From positions 1-14,497 of the forward strand of contig JANNAV010000173.1 of NCBI GenBank assembly GCA_031384695.1: a DNA stretch of 14,497 nucleotides, in the 5' to 3' direction. A model generated the notes under the pieces. It saw only the letters and a program-made list of their open reading frames with translations. It was not told where the DNA came from and searched no databases. Of the stretch, positions 7,305 through 13,323 are shown piece after piece. This DNA comes from JANNAV01 sp031384695. Lineage in GTDB: Bacteria > Pseudomonadota > Alphaproteobacteria > Rhodobacterales > Rhodobacteraceae. A program made the translations under genes and the position numbers. How positions within the stretch are numbered: the stretch's first letter is position 1; each line of letters begins with the position of its first letter.

Positions 7305-7478
7305 TCAAGTGGGAAAGACCATTTCCAGCGTCACCTGACGAAGATCGAGAACCACCTTGCCTGCATGTTCAAAGTTCACTGTAAGCCGGTCATTGATGTT
7401 GGATTGCACCTGCCCAAGCCCCCATTCAGGGCAAAGCGGATGCCGCACCAAAGTGCCCGGTTCCCAAATTGCCGACAT
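7305..7478 (-). CDS. DUF3553 small protein
   Basis: This encodes a 57-residue protein. The pattern EPGTLVRHPLCPEWGLGQVQ followed by TVNFEHAGKVVLD is the DUF3553 signature, a small beta-rich domain common in alphaproteobacteria. It also resembles the barrel found near the C-terminus of UvrD/PcrA-type helicases and in CarD-like folds, so a nucleic-acid or RNA-polymerase contact is conceivable, but no function is established here. The ATG at 7478 gives the usual length. A longer in-frame opening to 7721 runs antisense through chpT and is rejected. The ribosome-binding site is unclear (a G-run about 12 bases upstream). It is divergent from chpT with only 27 bases between start codons, and may be read on into olsBA. 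Confidence 0.85.
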   Translation of the reverse strand: MSAIWEPGTLVRHPLCPEWGLGQVQSNINDRLTVNFEHAGKVVLDLRQVTLEMVFPT

Positions 7479-7505
7479 GGCAGCAGCCCCCCAAAGGATC
7501 TCTTG

Positions 7506-8102
7506 ATGCATAGCAAATCCGATATCGCCGCCCTGCTCGGGTCTCGCATCTGCCACGACCTTATCAGCCCGATTGGTGCTATCGGCAACGGGGTGGAACT
7601 TATGCTGATGGACGGCAGCAGCAAAGGCCCTGAAATGACCCTGATTTCGGAAAGCGTGGCAGGCGCCAGCGCGCGCATCCGGTTTTTCCGCGTCGGTTTT
7701 GGTGCGGCCGGTTCGGATCAACGGATCGGGCGGGGCGAGGTGCAGGCGGTTCTTGCCGATCTGATGCGCGGCGGGCGCATTCAGGTGAGTTGGGAAAGCC
7801 CCGCTGAACTTTCGCGGCGCGAGGTGAAACTGGCGTTTCTTCTGATCATGTGCCTTGAATCTGCGATGGCCTTCGGCGGCAAAATCTCGGTTCTGCGCAC
7901 CGATACCCGCTGGGCCATCGTCGGTCAGGCTCCCAAACTAAAGATCGACACCGCGCATTGGGAGGTGCTGGCCAATCCGCAAGCCATGCCCGATATCGGC
8001 CCGTCGCATGTGCATTTCCTGTTGGTGCCCGAAGAAATCGCCCGCCAGCATCGCCGCCTTACCGCCGAATTGCGCGAAACCGAGATTCGCCTCAGTTTCT
8101 AA
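7506..8102 (+). CDS. chpT: Histidine phosphotransferase ChpT
   Basis: This encodes a 198-residue dimeric phosphotransferase that passes phosphate from the hybrid kinase CckA to the response regulators CtrA and CpdR. The phospho-acceptor segment RICHDLISPIGAIGNGVELM places the active His at residue 17 of the first DHp helix. The second half is a degenerate HATPase-like domain lacking ATP-binding G-boxes, as expected for ChpT. The ATG at 7506 has AAAGGA ending 7 bases upstream; the longer reading frame to 7365 lies opposite DUF3553 and is not used. In Rhodobacterales this relay mainly controls motility and gene transfer agent production and is generally not essential (established for relatives, not visible here). 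It ends 8 bases from the convergent proA stop. Confidence 0.9.
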   Translation: MHSKSDIAALLGSRICHDLISPIGAIGNGVELMLMDGSSKGPEMTLISESVAGASARIRFFRVGFGAAGSDQRIGRGEVQAVLADLMRGGRIQVSWESPAELSRREVKLAFLLIMCLESAMAFGGKISVLRTDTRWAIVGQAPKLKIDTAHWEVLANPQAMPDIGPSHVHFLLVPEEIARQHRRLTAELRETEIRLSF

Positions 8103-8110
8103 GCTGCGGC

Positions 8111-9373
8111 TCAAGGCCGGATGGTTCCGTCTCCGGTGACCAGATACTTGAAGCTGGTCAGTTGCTCGGCCCCCACCGGCCCGCGCGCATGCATCTTGCC
8201 GGTGGCAATGCCAATCTCGCCCCCCATGCCGAACTCGCCGCCATCGGCGAACTGGGTCGAGGCGTTGCGCATCAGGATGGCGCTGTCCAGCCGCTGAAAA
8301 AAGGTTGCCGCTGTGGCATCATTTTCGGTCAGAATGCTTTCGGTGTGGTTCGAGCCATAGCGTTCGATATGCGCAATCGCGGCTTCCACCCCGTCCACCA
8401 GCTTGACCGCGATGATCATGTCCAAGAACTCATGGCCAAAATCCTCGGGGCGCGCTTGCACTGTGCCCGCGACCTTCAGCAATTCGCCTTCCGTGCGCAC
8501 CTCGACCCCTGCCCGGATCAGATCCTCGATCAACACCGCCCCGTGCTTCGTGTAGAACTGCCAGTCGATCAGCAGGCATTCCGCCGCCCCGCACACCCCC
8601 GTGCGCCGGGTCTTGGCGTTCAAAACCACCCGCCGCGCCTTTTCCAGATCGGCGTCGCGGTCGGCATAAACATGGCATATGCCTTCCAAATGCGCGAACA
8701 CCGGCACCCGCGCCTCGGCCTGCACCCGCCCCACCAACCCCTTGCCACCGCGCGGTACGATCACGTCGATATAGCTGGTCGCGCGCAACATCGCGCCCAC
8801 CATGTCGCGGTCGCGCACGGGAATCATCTGGATCGCGGCTTCCGGCAGACCAGCTTGCTGCAACCCCGTCACCATGCAGGCATGGATCGCCGCCGACGAA
8901 TTCAGGCTTTCCGAACCGCCGCGCAGGATCACCGCATTGCCGGCTTTCAGACACAAGGCCCCGGCATCCGCCGTTACATTGGGCCGGCTTTCATAGATCA
9001 CCCCCACCACACCCAAGGGTGTTGCAACCCGCTGAATATGCAAGCCATTCGGGCGGTCCCATTCCGCCAGTATCCGCCCGACGGGATCGGGTTGCTCGGC
9101 CACCGCGCGCAGGCTGTCGACGATGCCGCGAATGCGCCGCTCGTCCAGAATCAGCCGGTCCAGCATCGCCGGGCTGAGGCCCTTGGCTTCGGCAAACGCC
9201 AGATCTTCGCAGTTGTCGTCGATAATCGCCTGCCGCCGCTCCCAAACCGAATGTGCAGCCCCGATCAGCGCCGCATATTTGCGTTCGCCCGTGGCTAACG
9301 CCAGAACGTGCGCCGCAGCTTTGGCCCGCGTGCCAATTTCGGCCATCATTGCATCAGCTTGCCCGTTCATCAT
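8111..9373 (-). CDS. proA: Gamma-glutamyl phosphate reductase
   Basis: This encodes a 420-residue enzyme for the second step of proline synthesis, the NADPH-dependent reduction of gamma-glutamyl phosphate to glutamate semialdehyde. It is of the aldehyde dehydrogenase superfamily and full length (family about 415-420). Key segments are GVIYESRPNVTADAGALCLK (124-143), VPRGGKGLV (206-214), and the catalytic Cys261 in KTRRTGVCGAAECLL. The C-terminal block FADGGEFGMGGEIGIATGK-HARGPVG is intact. Two consecutive ATGs (9373 and 9370) are possible; GGGTAGG lies just upstream and slightly favours the second. It follows proB with a 9-base gap. Confidence 0.96.
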   Translation of the reverse strand: MMNGQADAMMAEIGTRAKAAAHVLALATGERKYAALIGAAHSVWERRQAIIDDNCEDLAFAEAKGLSPAMLDRLILDERRIRGIVDSLRAVAEQPDPVGRILAEWDRPNGLHIQRVATPLGVVGVIYESRPNVTADAGALCLKAGNAVILRGGSESLNSSAAIHACMVTGLQQAGLPEAAIQMIPVRDRDMVGAMLRATSYIDVIVPRGGKGLVGRVQAEARVPVFAHLEGICHVYADRDADLEKARRVVLNAKTRRTGVCGAAECLLIDWQFYTKHGAVLIEDLIRAGVEVRTEGELLKVAGTVQARPEDFGHEFLDMIIAVKLVDGVEAAIAHIERYGSNHTESILTENDATAATFFQRLDSAILMRNASTQFADGGEFGMGGEIGIATGKMHARGPVGAEQLTSFKYLVTGDGTIRP

Positions 9374-9382
9374 CCTACCCGA

Positions 9383-10501
9383 TCACAACACCATATCGTC
9401 GCGGTGCACTAGGGCCGCCCGCCCGGAGTAGCCAAGTATCCCCTCGATCTCACCCGACCGGTGCCCGGCAATCGCCAGCGCCTCGGCCGAGGTATAACGC
9501 ACCAGCCCCTTGCCCAGAACCGCGCCGCCAGGTGCCACAATCGCCACCGGATCACCGCGCCCGAAATTGCCCGAAAGCGAAACCACGCCCGCCGGCAACA
9601 AGGATTTCCCCGCCCGCAGCGCTACCACCGCCCCCGCATCCAGCCGCAACTCGCCGCGCGGCTTCATTGCGCTGATCCAGCGTTTGCGCGCCGCCTGCGG
9701 ATCGCTTTGCGCCACAAACCAGGTGCGCGGCGCACCTTGTGCCAGCGCCTGCAGGGGCCGCAGCACTGACCCCTCCATGATCGCCATCGCGCATCCGCCT
9801 GCCACCGCGATTTTCGCGGCCATCAGCTTGGTTTTCATGCCGCCTTTGGAAAACCCTGAAATCGCCTCGCCCGCCATCGCCTCGATGCCGGGGGTGATCT
9901 CGTCCACCAGATCAAACCGCACCGCGCCCGCATCCTCTTTCGGATTGGCCGAATAGAATCCGTCCACATCCGACAGCAAGATCAACTGATCCGCCCCCAC
10001 CGTCACCGCAATCTGCGCCGCCAGCCGGTCGTTGTCGCCGTAACGGATCTCGTCGGTGGCCACGGTATCATTCTCGTTCACAATCGGCACCACGCCAAAC
10101 CCAAGCAGGGTTTCCATCGTCGCCCGGCTGTTCAAGTATCGCCGCCGGTCCTCAGTATCCTCAAGCGTTACAAGCACTTGCCCCGTGGTTATCCCATGCG
10201 GGGCCAGCACCTCTTCATAGGCCCGCGCCAACCTGATCTGCCCTACCGCTGCCGCCGCCTGCGATTGCTCCAGCGCCAAAGGGCCATCCGGCAGCCCCAA
10301 CACCTTTCGCCCTAATGCGATGGAGCCCGAAGACACCAGCACCACATCGGTGCCGCGCGCCTTTGCCTCGGCCACATCCACCGCCAGCGCCACAAGCCAA
10401 TCCTGCCGCAAACCGATGGCCCGGTCCACCAGCAAAGCCGAGCCGATCTTCACCACCAACCGCTTGGCGCGCAGGATTTCGGGTGCGTTCAGGGCTGCCA
10501 A
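9383..10501 (-). CDS. proB: Glutamate 5-kinase
   Basis: This encodes an enzyme for the first committed step of proline synthesis, ATP-dependent phosphorylation of glutamate. The amino-acid kinase domain contains VVKIGSALLV (residues 16-25), VLVSSGSIALG (54-64), VNENDTV (141-147), LSDVDGFY (176-183) and SKGGMKTK (218-225). A C-terminal PUA domain runs from about residue 285. No ATG or GTG lies near the expected N-terminus. The best start is TTG at 10501, giving 372 residues (family about 365-375) with GGTGG 10 bases upstream. A CTG at 10492, which would make a CTGA overlap with obgE, is the alternative. With the TTG start the gene overlaps the end of obgE by 13 bases. ProB is normally feedback inhibited by proline. 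Confidence 0.94.
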   Translation of the reverse strand: MAALNAPEILRAKRLVVKIGSALLVDRAIGLRQDWLVALAVDVAEAKARGTDVVLVSSGSIALGRKVLGLPDGPLALEQSQAAAAVGQIRLARAYEEVLAPHGITTGQVLVTLEDTEDRRRYLNSRATMETLLGFGVVPIVNENDTVATDEIRYGDNDRLAAQIAVTVGADQLILLSDVDGFYSANPKEDAGAVRFDLVDEITPGIEAMAGEAISGFSKGGMKTKLMAAKIAVAGGCAMAIMEGSVLRPLQALAQGAPRTWFVAQSDPQAARKRWISAMKPRGELRLDAGAVVALRAGKSLLPAGVVSLSGNFGRGDPVAIVAPGGAVLGKGLVRYTSAEALAIAGHRSGEIEGILGYSGRAALVHRDDMVL

Positions 10502-11511
10502 GGCGCGCTTGCCACCGGAGCAGCACCTTCCTTGATCTGGCGATACTGGGCGCGCAACACCTCCTGCAAACCCATGCCCGAAACGCCCGAAATCACATGC
10601 ACCGTGCCGGAATACACTTTTTCCAGCGCACGTTTGCGCGCCACGATGGTTTTGGCATCCAGCGCGTCGCATTTGTTCAGCGCCACGATACGCGGCTTGT
10701 TGCCCAACTCTTCGGCATAGGCCTCCAGTTCATGCACGATGGTGCGGTAGTCTTTGGTGATGGTGGACGAAGTGCCATCCACCAGATGCAGCAGTACCTT
10801 GCACCGCTCCACATGCGCCAGAAACTGCATGCCAAGGCCGCGGCCCTCGCTGGCACCCTCGATCAGACCCGGAATATCGGCCATCACGAACTCGGCGCCG
10901 TCAATGCCAACCACGCCCAGATTGGGCACCAGCGTGGTGAACGGATAATCGGCAATCTTGGGGCGGGCGTTTGATACCGCCGCGAGGAACGTCGATTTTC
11001 CGGCATTGGGCAGGCCCACAAGCCCCGCATCGGCGATCAGTTTCAGGCGCAGCCATATCGTCCGCTCCACCCCCTCCTGCCCCGGATTGGCCCGCGCCGG
11101 TGCCCGGTTGGTCGAGGATTTGAACGCAAGGTTGCCCCAGCCGCCATTGCCGCCCCGCGCAAGCTGCACCTTCTGGCCCACCGTCACCAGATCGGCGATC
11201 ACGGTTTCTTCGTCCTCGTCCAGAATCTCGGTGCCCACCGGTACCCGCAACACGATATCATCGCCGGTCTTGCCGGTTTTCTGCGCGCCCATGCCACCTT
11301 GCCCGGATTTGGCGAAGAAATGCTGCTGATAGCGAAAGTCGATCAGCGTGTTCAGCCCTTCCACCGCCTCGGCCCAGACCGAGCCGCCATTGCCGCCGTC
11401 GCCGCCATCCGGCCCGCCGAACTCCACGAACTTCTCACGCCGAAAGCTGACACAGCCCGACCCGCCCCCGCCCGAGCGGATATAGACTTTGGTAAGGTCG
11501 AGGAATTTCAT
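10489..11511 (-). CDS. obgE: Obg-family GTPase (ribosome assembly, stringent-response linked)
   Basis: This encodes a 340-residue essential-type GTPase that binds the 50S subunit during late assembly. The glycine-rich Obg fold fills residues 1-158, with repeats such as SGGGGSGCVSFRREKFVEFG and GGPDGGDGGNGGSV. The G domain has the P-loop GLPNAGKST (166-174), switch I FTT (191-193), DIPG (212-215) and NKCD (279-282). The usual SA-type G5 appears as ISGVSG (308-313). There is no long C-terminal acidic tail. The ATG at 11511 gives the family N-terminus MKFLDLTKVYI and overlaps the stop of a 51-codon ORF as ATGA, with no good ribosome-binding site of its own. The rplU-rpmA-obgE-proB order is widely conserved. 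Confidence 0.97.
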   Translation of the reverse strand: MKFLDLTKVYIRSGGGGSGCVSFRREKFVEFGGPDGGDGGNGGSVWAEAVEGLNTLIDFRYQQHFFAKSGQGGMGAQKTGKTGDDIVLRVPVGTEILDEDEETVIADLVTVGQKVQLARGGNGGWGNLAFKSSTNRAPARANPGQEGVERTIWLRLKLIADAGLVGLPNAGKSTFLAAVSNARPKIADYPFTTLVPNLGVVGIDGAEFVMADIPGLIEGASEGRGLGMQFLAHVERCKVLLHLVDGTSSTITKDYRTIVHELEAYAEELGNKPRIVALNKCDALDAKTIVARKRALEKVYSGTVHVISGVSGMGLQEVLRAQYRQIKEGAAPVASAPWQP

Positions 11512-11663
11512 CGGTTTTGGCTTTCAAGAGGATAAAGAGAGGCGATACAGCACGAAGCCGTCTGGCTCAAGGCATCGCGCGTGGCACGCAGCACCAATCG
11601 GCCCGGTTCAACGCCAGCGTCACCGATGGCAAGCCGGGCCGACGTGATCAAACCTTCTGTCAT
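11508..11663 (-). CDS. Small ORF between GNAT gene and obgE, unknown function
   Basis: This is a 51-codon frame starting with ATG at 11663, 4 bases after the GNAT stop, and ending in a TGA that overlaps the obgE start as ATGA. A GAGG lies just before the ATG, closer than ideal. I do not recognise the product; it reads like a soluble peptide with LAIGDAGVEPGRLVLRATRD near the start and a CC pair at residues 38-39. The case for it being real is positional: it fills the gap precisely and would couple translation to obgE, which lacks a ribosome-binding site. The case against is small size, no recognised family, and possibly simple chance openness in GC-rich DNA. Confidence 0.4.
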   Translation of the reverse strand: MTEGLITSARLAIGDAGVEPGRLVLRATRDALSQTASCCIASLYPLESQNR

Positions 11664-11667
11664 CGCC

Positions 11668-12243
11668 TCAATCCAGCTTGCGAATGTAAGTCCAGGTTGG
11701 CACGTTGGCACCGCGCGCCACCGAATGCGCCTCGGCCTCGCCCAGATATTCAAACCCTGCATTGGCCAGCACCCGCGCCGAACCCGGATTGTCCTGAAAC
11801 ACCTCGGCAAAAATGGTACGGTTGGCTTGCGGGTTGGCCGCAACCAGTGCGCGCACCGCATCCGACGCGATCCCGGCGTTCCAAAAGGCGGGTGCCACCC
11901 AAAAGCTTACTTCCGATTGGCCGCGATCCATCCGTTTCAGCGTGATCATGCCCAGCACCTCGGCAAGCCCGGCGCCGGTGCCATCCATCACCCACACATC
12001 TTCATCTGCCTTGCCCGCGATACAGCCGGAAATGAACGCGTCTGCCGCACCCAAGGGCAAGGGATGCGGAATGGCTTGCGTGGCCTCGGCCAGCCGCCGG
12101 TCGCCGGCATAAATCCCAAACAGCGCGATATCCGCGCGCCGTGCTGCCCGCAGCACAAATCTGCCCGCCGCAATCTGGCCCGCCGCAATCTGGCCCGCAG
12201 CAATCTGGCCGTCCGTTGCCCCGGCTATCATATCAAGTGTCAC
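11668..12243 (-). CDS. GNAT family N-acetyltransferase (RimJ/RimL-like)
   Basis: This encodes a 191-residue acetyltransferase. Motifs include LRAARRADIALFGIYAGDRR near residues 31-50, EVLGMITL and EVSFWVAPAFWNAGIASDA (111-129, acetyl-CoA pyrophosphate loop), and DNPGSARVLANAGFEYLGEA (151-170). These place it with RimJ/RimL-type GNATs; the acceptor is unknown, with ribosomal proteins possible from its position between rpmA and obgE. The GTG at 12243 is preferred because AAGGAG lies 7 bases upstream. An in-frame ATG at 12324 would fall within the inter-operon hairpins and give 27 unlikely residues. Near its N-terminus are three tandem GQIAA repeats encoded by a 15-base DNA repeat, just before the first beta strand. 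Confidence 0.88.
   Translation of the reverse strand: MTLDMIAGATDGQIAAGQIAAGQIAAGRFVLRAARRADIALFGIYAGDRRLAEATQAIPHPLPLGAADAFISGCIAGKADEDVWVMDGTGAGLAEVLGMITLKRMDRGQSEVSFWVAPAFWNAGIASDAVRALVAANPQANRTIFAEVFQDNPGSARVLANAGFEYLGEAEAHSVARGANVPTWTYIRKLD
12166..12210. repeat. 15-base tandem repeat, three copies, in the GNAT coding sequence
   Basis: The plus strand carries CGCCGCAATCTGGCC twice exactly (12166-12180, 12181-12195) and once with a single change, CGCAGCAATCTGGCC (12196-12210). A degenerate remnant (CAAATCTGCC) precedes them. The period is a multiple of three, so copy changes add or remove GQIAA residues without a frameshift. Confidence 0.95.
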
Positions 12244-12263
12244 AGGCTCGCTCCTTGAAGCGC

Positions 12264-12283
12264 AAAAGGGGGTGTCAGCCCCC
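12264..12283 (-). terminator. Rho-independent terminator-like hairpin before the GNAT gene
   Basis: On the minus strand GGGGG-CTGACA-CCCCC is followed at once by TTTT (12267-12264), a perfect 5-bp G/C stem with 6-base loop. It sits 12 bases before the GNAT ribosome-binding site. It could terminate or attenuate rplU-rpmA transcripts. No clear separate promoter lies after it for GNAT-obgE-proBA, so partial read-through is likely. Confidence 0.6.
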
Positions 12284-12292
12284 GGCATAATG

Positions 12293-12327
12293 CCCTTGCC
12301 GCCCCGGATACCGGGAAATGGCAAGGG
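12293..12327. repeat. Nested inverted repeat between rpmA and the GNAT gene
   Basis: The outer arms CCCTTGCC (12293-12300) and GGCAAGGG (12320-12327) are perfect complements. They enclose a second palindrome, CCCGG-ATA-CCGGG (12303-12315). The last arm overlaps the first arm of the neighbouring hairpin at 12325-12350, so the two structures are mutually exclusive in part. Confidence 0.75.
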
Positions 12328-12350
12328 GACCGGCCTTTCAGCCGATCCCC
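12325..12350 (-). terminator. Hairpin downstream of rpmA
   Basis: On the minus strand GGGGA-t-CGGC-TGAAAG-GCCG-g-TCCCC forms a 9-bp stem with one mismatch, 30 bases after the rpmA stop. It is followed only by TT, so it is a weaker intrinsic terminator candidate, or a 3' end stabiliser for the rplU-rpmA mRNA. Confidence 0.5.
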
Positions 12351-12379
12351 CATCTACAACTGAATTGTAAAGGTTCGGC

Positions 12380-12649
12380 TTATTCGGCTGCGGCCTGTGC
12401 CGGAAGCACCGAAATGAAGGTGCGGCCTTTCAGCCCCTTCTTGAAGGTCACGTGCCCGACAACCTTGGCAAAGATCGTGTGATCGGTGCCCATGCCAACG
12501 CCCTCACCCGGAAACCACGTGGTGCCACGCTGGCGCACGATGATATTGCCCGGAATGGCGATCTGGCCGCCATAAAGCTTTACGCCAAGACGGCGTCCTG
12601 CCGAGTCGCGGCCGTTGCGGGATGAACCGCCTGCTTTCTTGTGCGCCAT
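12380..12649 (-). CDS. rpmA: 50S ribosomal protein L27
   Basis: This encodes an 89-residue L27, complete, beginning MAHKKAGGSSRNGRDS, with the flexible N-terminal tail that reaches the peptidyl-transferase centre. The body LGVKLYGGQIAIPGNIIVRQ and RGTTWFPGEGVGMGTDHTI is canonical. The N-terminus starts directly with the mature AHKK form, without the cleavable extension seen in Firmicutes. Its ribosome-binding site AAGGAG is formed by the last two sense codons (Lys, Glu) of rplU, 9 bases before the ATG; the two genes are 6 bases apart and co-transcribed. Confidence 0.98.
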   Translation of the reverse strand: MAHKKAGGSSRNGRDSAGRRLGVKLYGGQIAIPGNIIVRQRGTTWFPGEGVGMGTDHTIFAKVVGHVTFKKGLKGRTFISVLPAQAAAE

Positions 12650-12655
12650 GGGGAG

Positions 12656-13108
12656 TTACTCCTTAACAGCCGCGGCTTTAGCAGCACGCTTGGGTTTCGC
12701 AGGCGCTTCAGCAGCCGGAGCCGCCGTTGCATTGTGGGCCGCACGGCGCGCATCGGCAGTACCGGTTGCCACCATCACGCCCGAAGTGTCGGCGCCGGTT
12801 GCCAGAACCTCGGTCACCCGCACCAGCGTCAGATGCTGGCGGTGGCCTTTGGTGCGCTGCGACGAGTGCTTGCGGCGGCGCTTGACGTAATGGATCAGCT
12901 TTTCGCCCTTGATCTGGTCGATCACTTCGGCTTGCACCGCAGCACCGGCCACAAAGGGCACGCCGATGGTCAGCGTCTCGCCGCCCACCATCAGAATTTC
13001 GTTGAACTGGATCTTGTCTCCAGCAATGGCAGCCAGCTTTTCAATGCGCAAAACGTCACCCGCCTGCACTTTGTATTGCTTGCCACCGGTCTTGAGGACC
13101 GCAAACAT
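12656..13108 (-). CDS. rplU: 50S ribosomal protein L21 with C-terminal extension
   Basis: This encodes a 150-residue L21. Residues 1-103 are the canonical domain (MFAVLKTGGKQYKVQAGD at the start; the signature KLIHYVKRRRKHSSQRTKGHRQ at 70-91). The remaining 47 residues are an Ala/Pro/Lys-rich tail (for example AAPAAEAPAKPKRAAKAAA), making it half as long again as E. coli L21 (103). Such tails are common in alphaproteobacteria and are probably disordered and RNA-contacting. The ATG at 13108 has AAAGG 8 bases upstream. The frame opens back to 13297, but that portion is the leader and does not look like L21. Confidence 0.97.
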   Translation of the reverse strand: MFAVLKTGGKQYKVQAGDVLRIEKLAAIAGDKIQFNEILMVGGETLTIGVPFVAGAAVQAEVIDQIKGEKLIHYVKRRRKHSSQRTKGHRQHLTLVRVTEVLATGADTSGVMVATGTADARRAAHNATAAPAAEAPAKPKRAAKAAAVKE

Positions 13109-13266
13109 GGATCGTACCTTTCTTGCTCCGCGTCTTGTGGCCCCCTTGGCGGATCGCTCCGCTTTCGGTGTTCGCAGCCATTCCTCGCGGAAAAGCCTTG
13201 CCTCGGACAGCGCGCCCTTCTGGGGCGTTATCAAATAAAGCCCGGCAAGACTTGCATCTGGCCGGG
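13109..13266 (-). promoter_or_regulatory. Structured rplU-rpmA 5' leader
   Basis: About 155 bases lie between the predicted transcription start and the rplU ATG. Besides the U-followed hairpin at its 5' end (separate entry), I see CGCCC-CAGAA-GGGCG (13227-13213) and GCGGA-GCGA-UCCGC (13162-13149), the latter capped by a GNRA tetraloop. L21/L27 operons in other bacteria are controlled by r-protein-binding leaders, so autogenous control is plausible but not shown. I do not recognise a named Rfam motif. Confidence 0.45.
13233..13266 (-). terminator. Terminator/attenuator-like hairpin at the start of the rplU leader
   Basis: On the minus strand CCCGGC-c-AGA-TGCAAG-TCT-t-GCCGGG is followed by CTTTATTT. 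The outer 6-bp stem is perfect and a 3-bp inner stem sits above a C/T mismatch. It lies 58 bases after the DUF2059 stop, so it could end that transcript. It also starts within a few bases of the predicted rplU transcription start, which would make it an attenuator. Confidence 0.5.
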
Positions 13267-13273
13267 ATGGGCG

Positions 13274-13302
13274 CTTATGCGGCGCGGCCCCCGCCAAGTC
13301 AA
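13274..13302 (-). promoter_or_regulatory. Sigma70-type promoter for rplU-rpmA
   Basis: On the minus strand TTGACT (13302-13297) and CATAAG (13279-13274) are separated by exactly 17 bases. The -35 matches the TTGACA consensus at 5 of 6 positions. It is the best promoter match in the window and sits 166 bases ahead of the rplU ATG, which is sensible for a strongly expressed ribosomal operon. Confidence 0.6.
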
Positions 13303-13323
13303 GCCGGTTTGGCAGGGCCTGCC

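Noticed and set aside
7958..9298. Plus-strand ORF of 446 codons
   Set aside because: It is antisense to proA throughout, with a His/Arg/Pro-rich composition typical of shadow frames in GC-rich DNA, and no recognisable domain.
12166..12210. CRISPR-like array
   Set aside because: The repeats are directly adjacent with no spacers, only 15 bases long, and lie in frame within a coding sequence.
13109..13297. N-terminal extension of rplU through its leader
   Set aside because: L21 begins at MFAVLKTGGKQ with a good ribosome-binding site; the extension overlaps the -10 region of the promoter candidate and leader hairpins.
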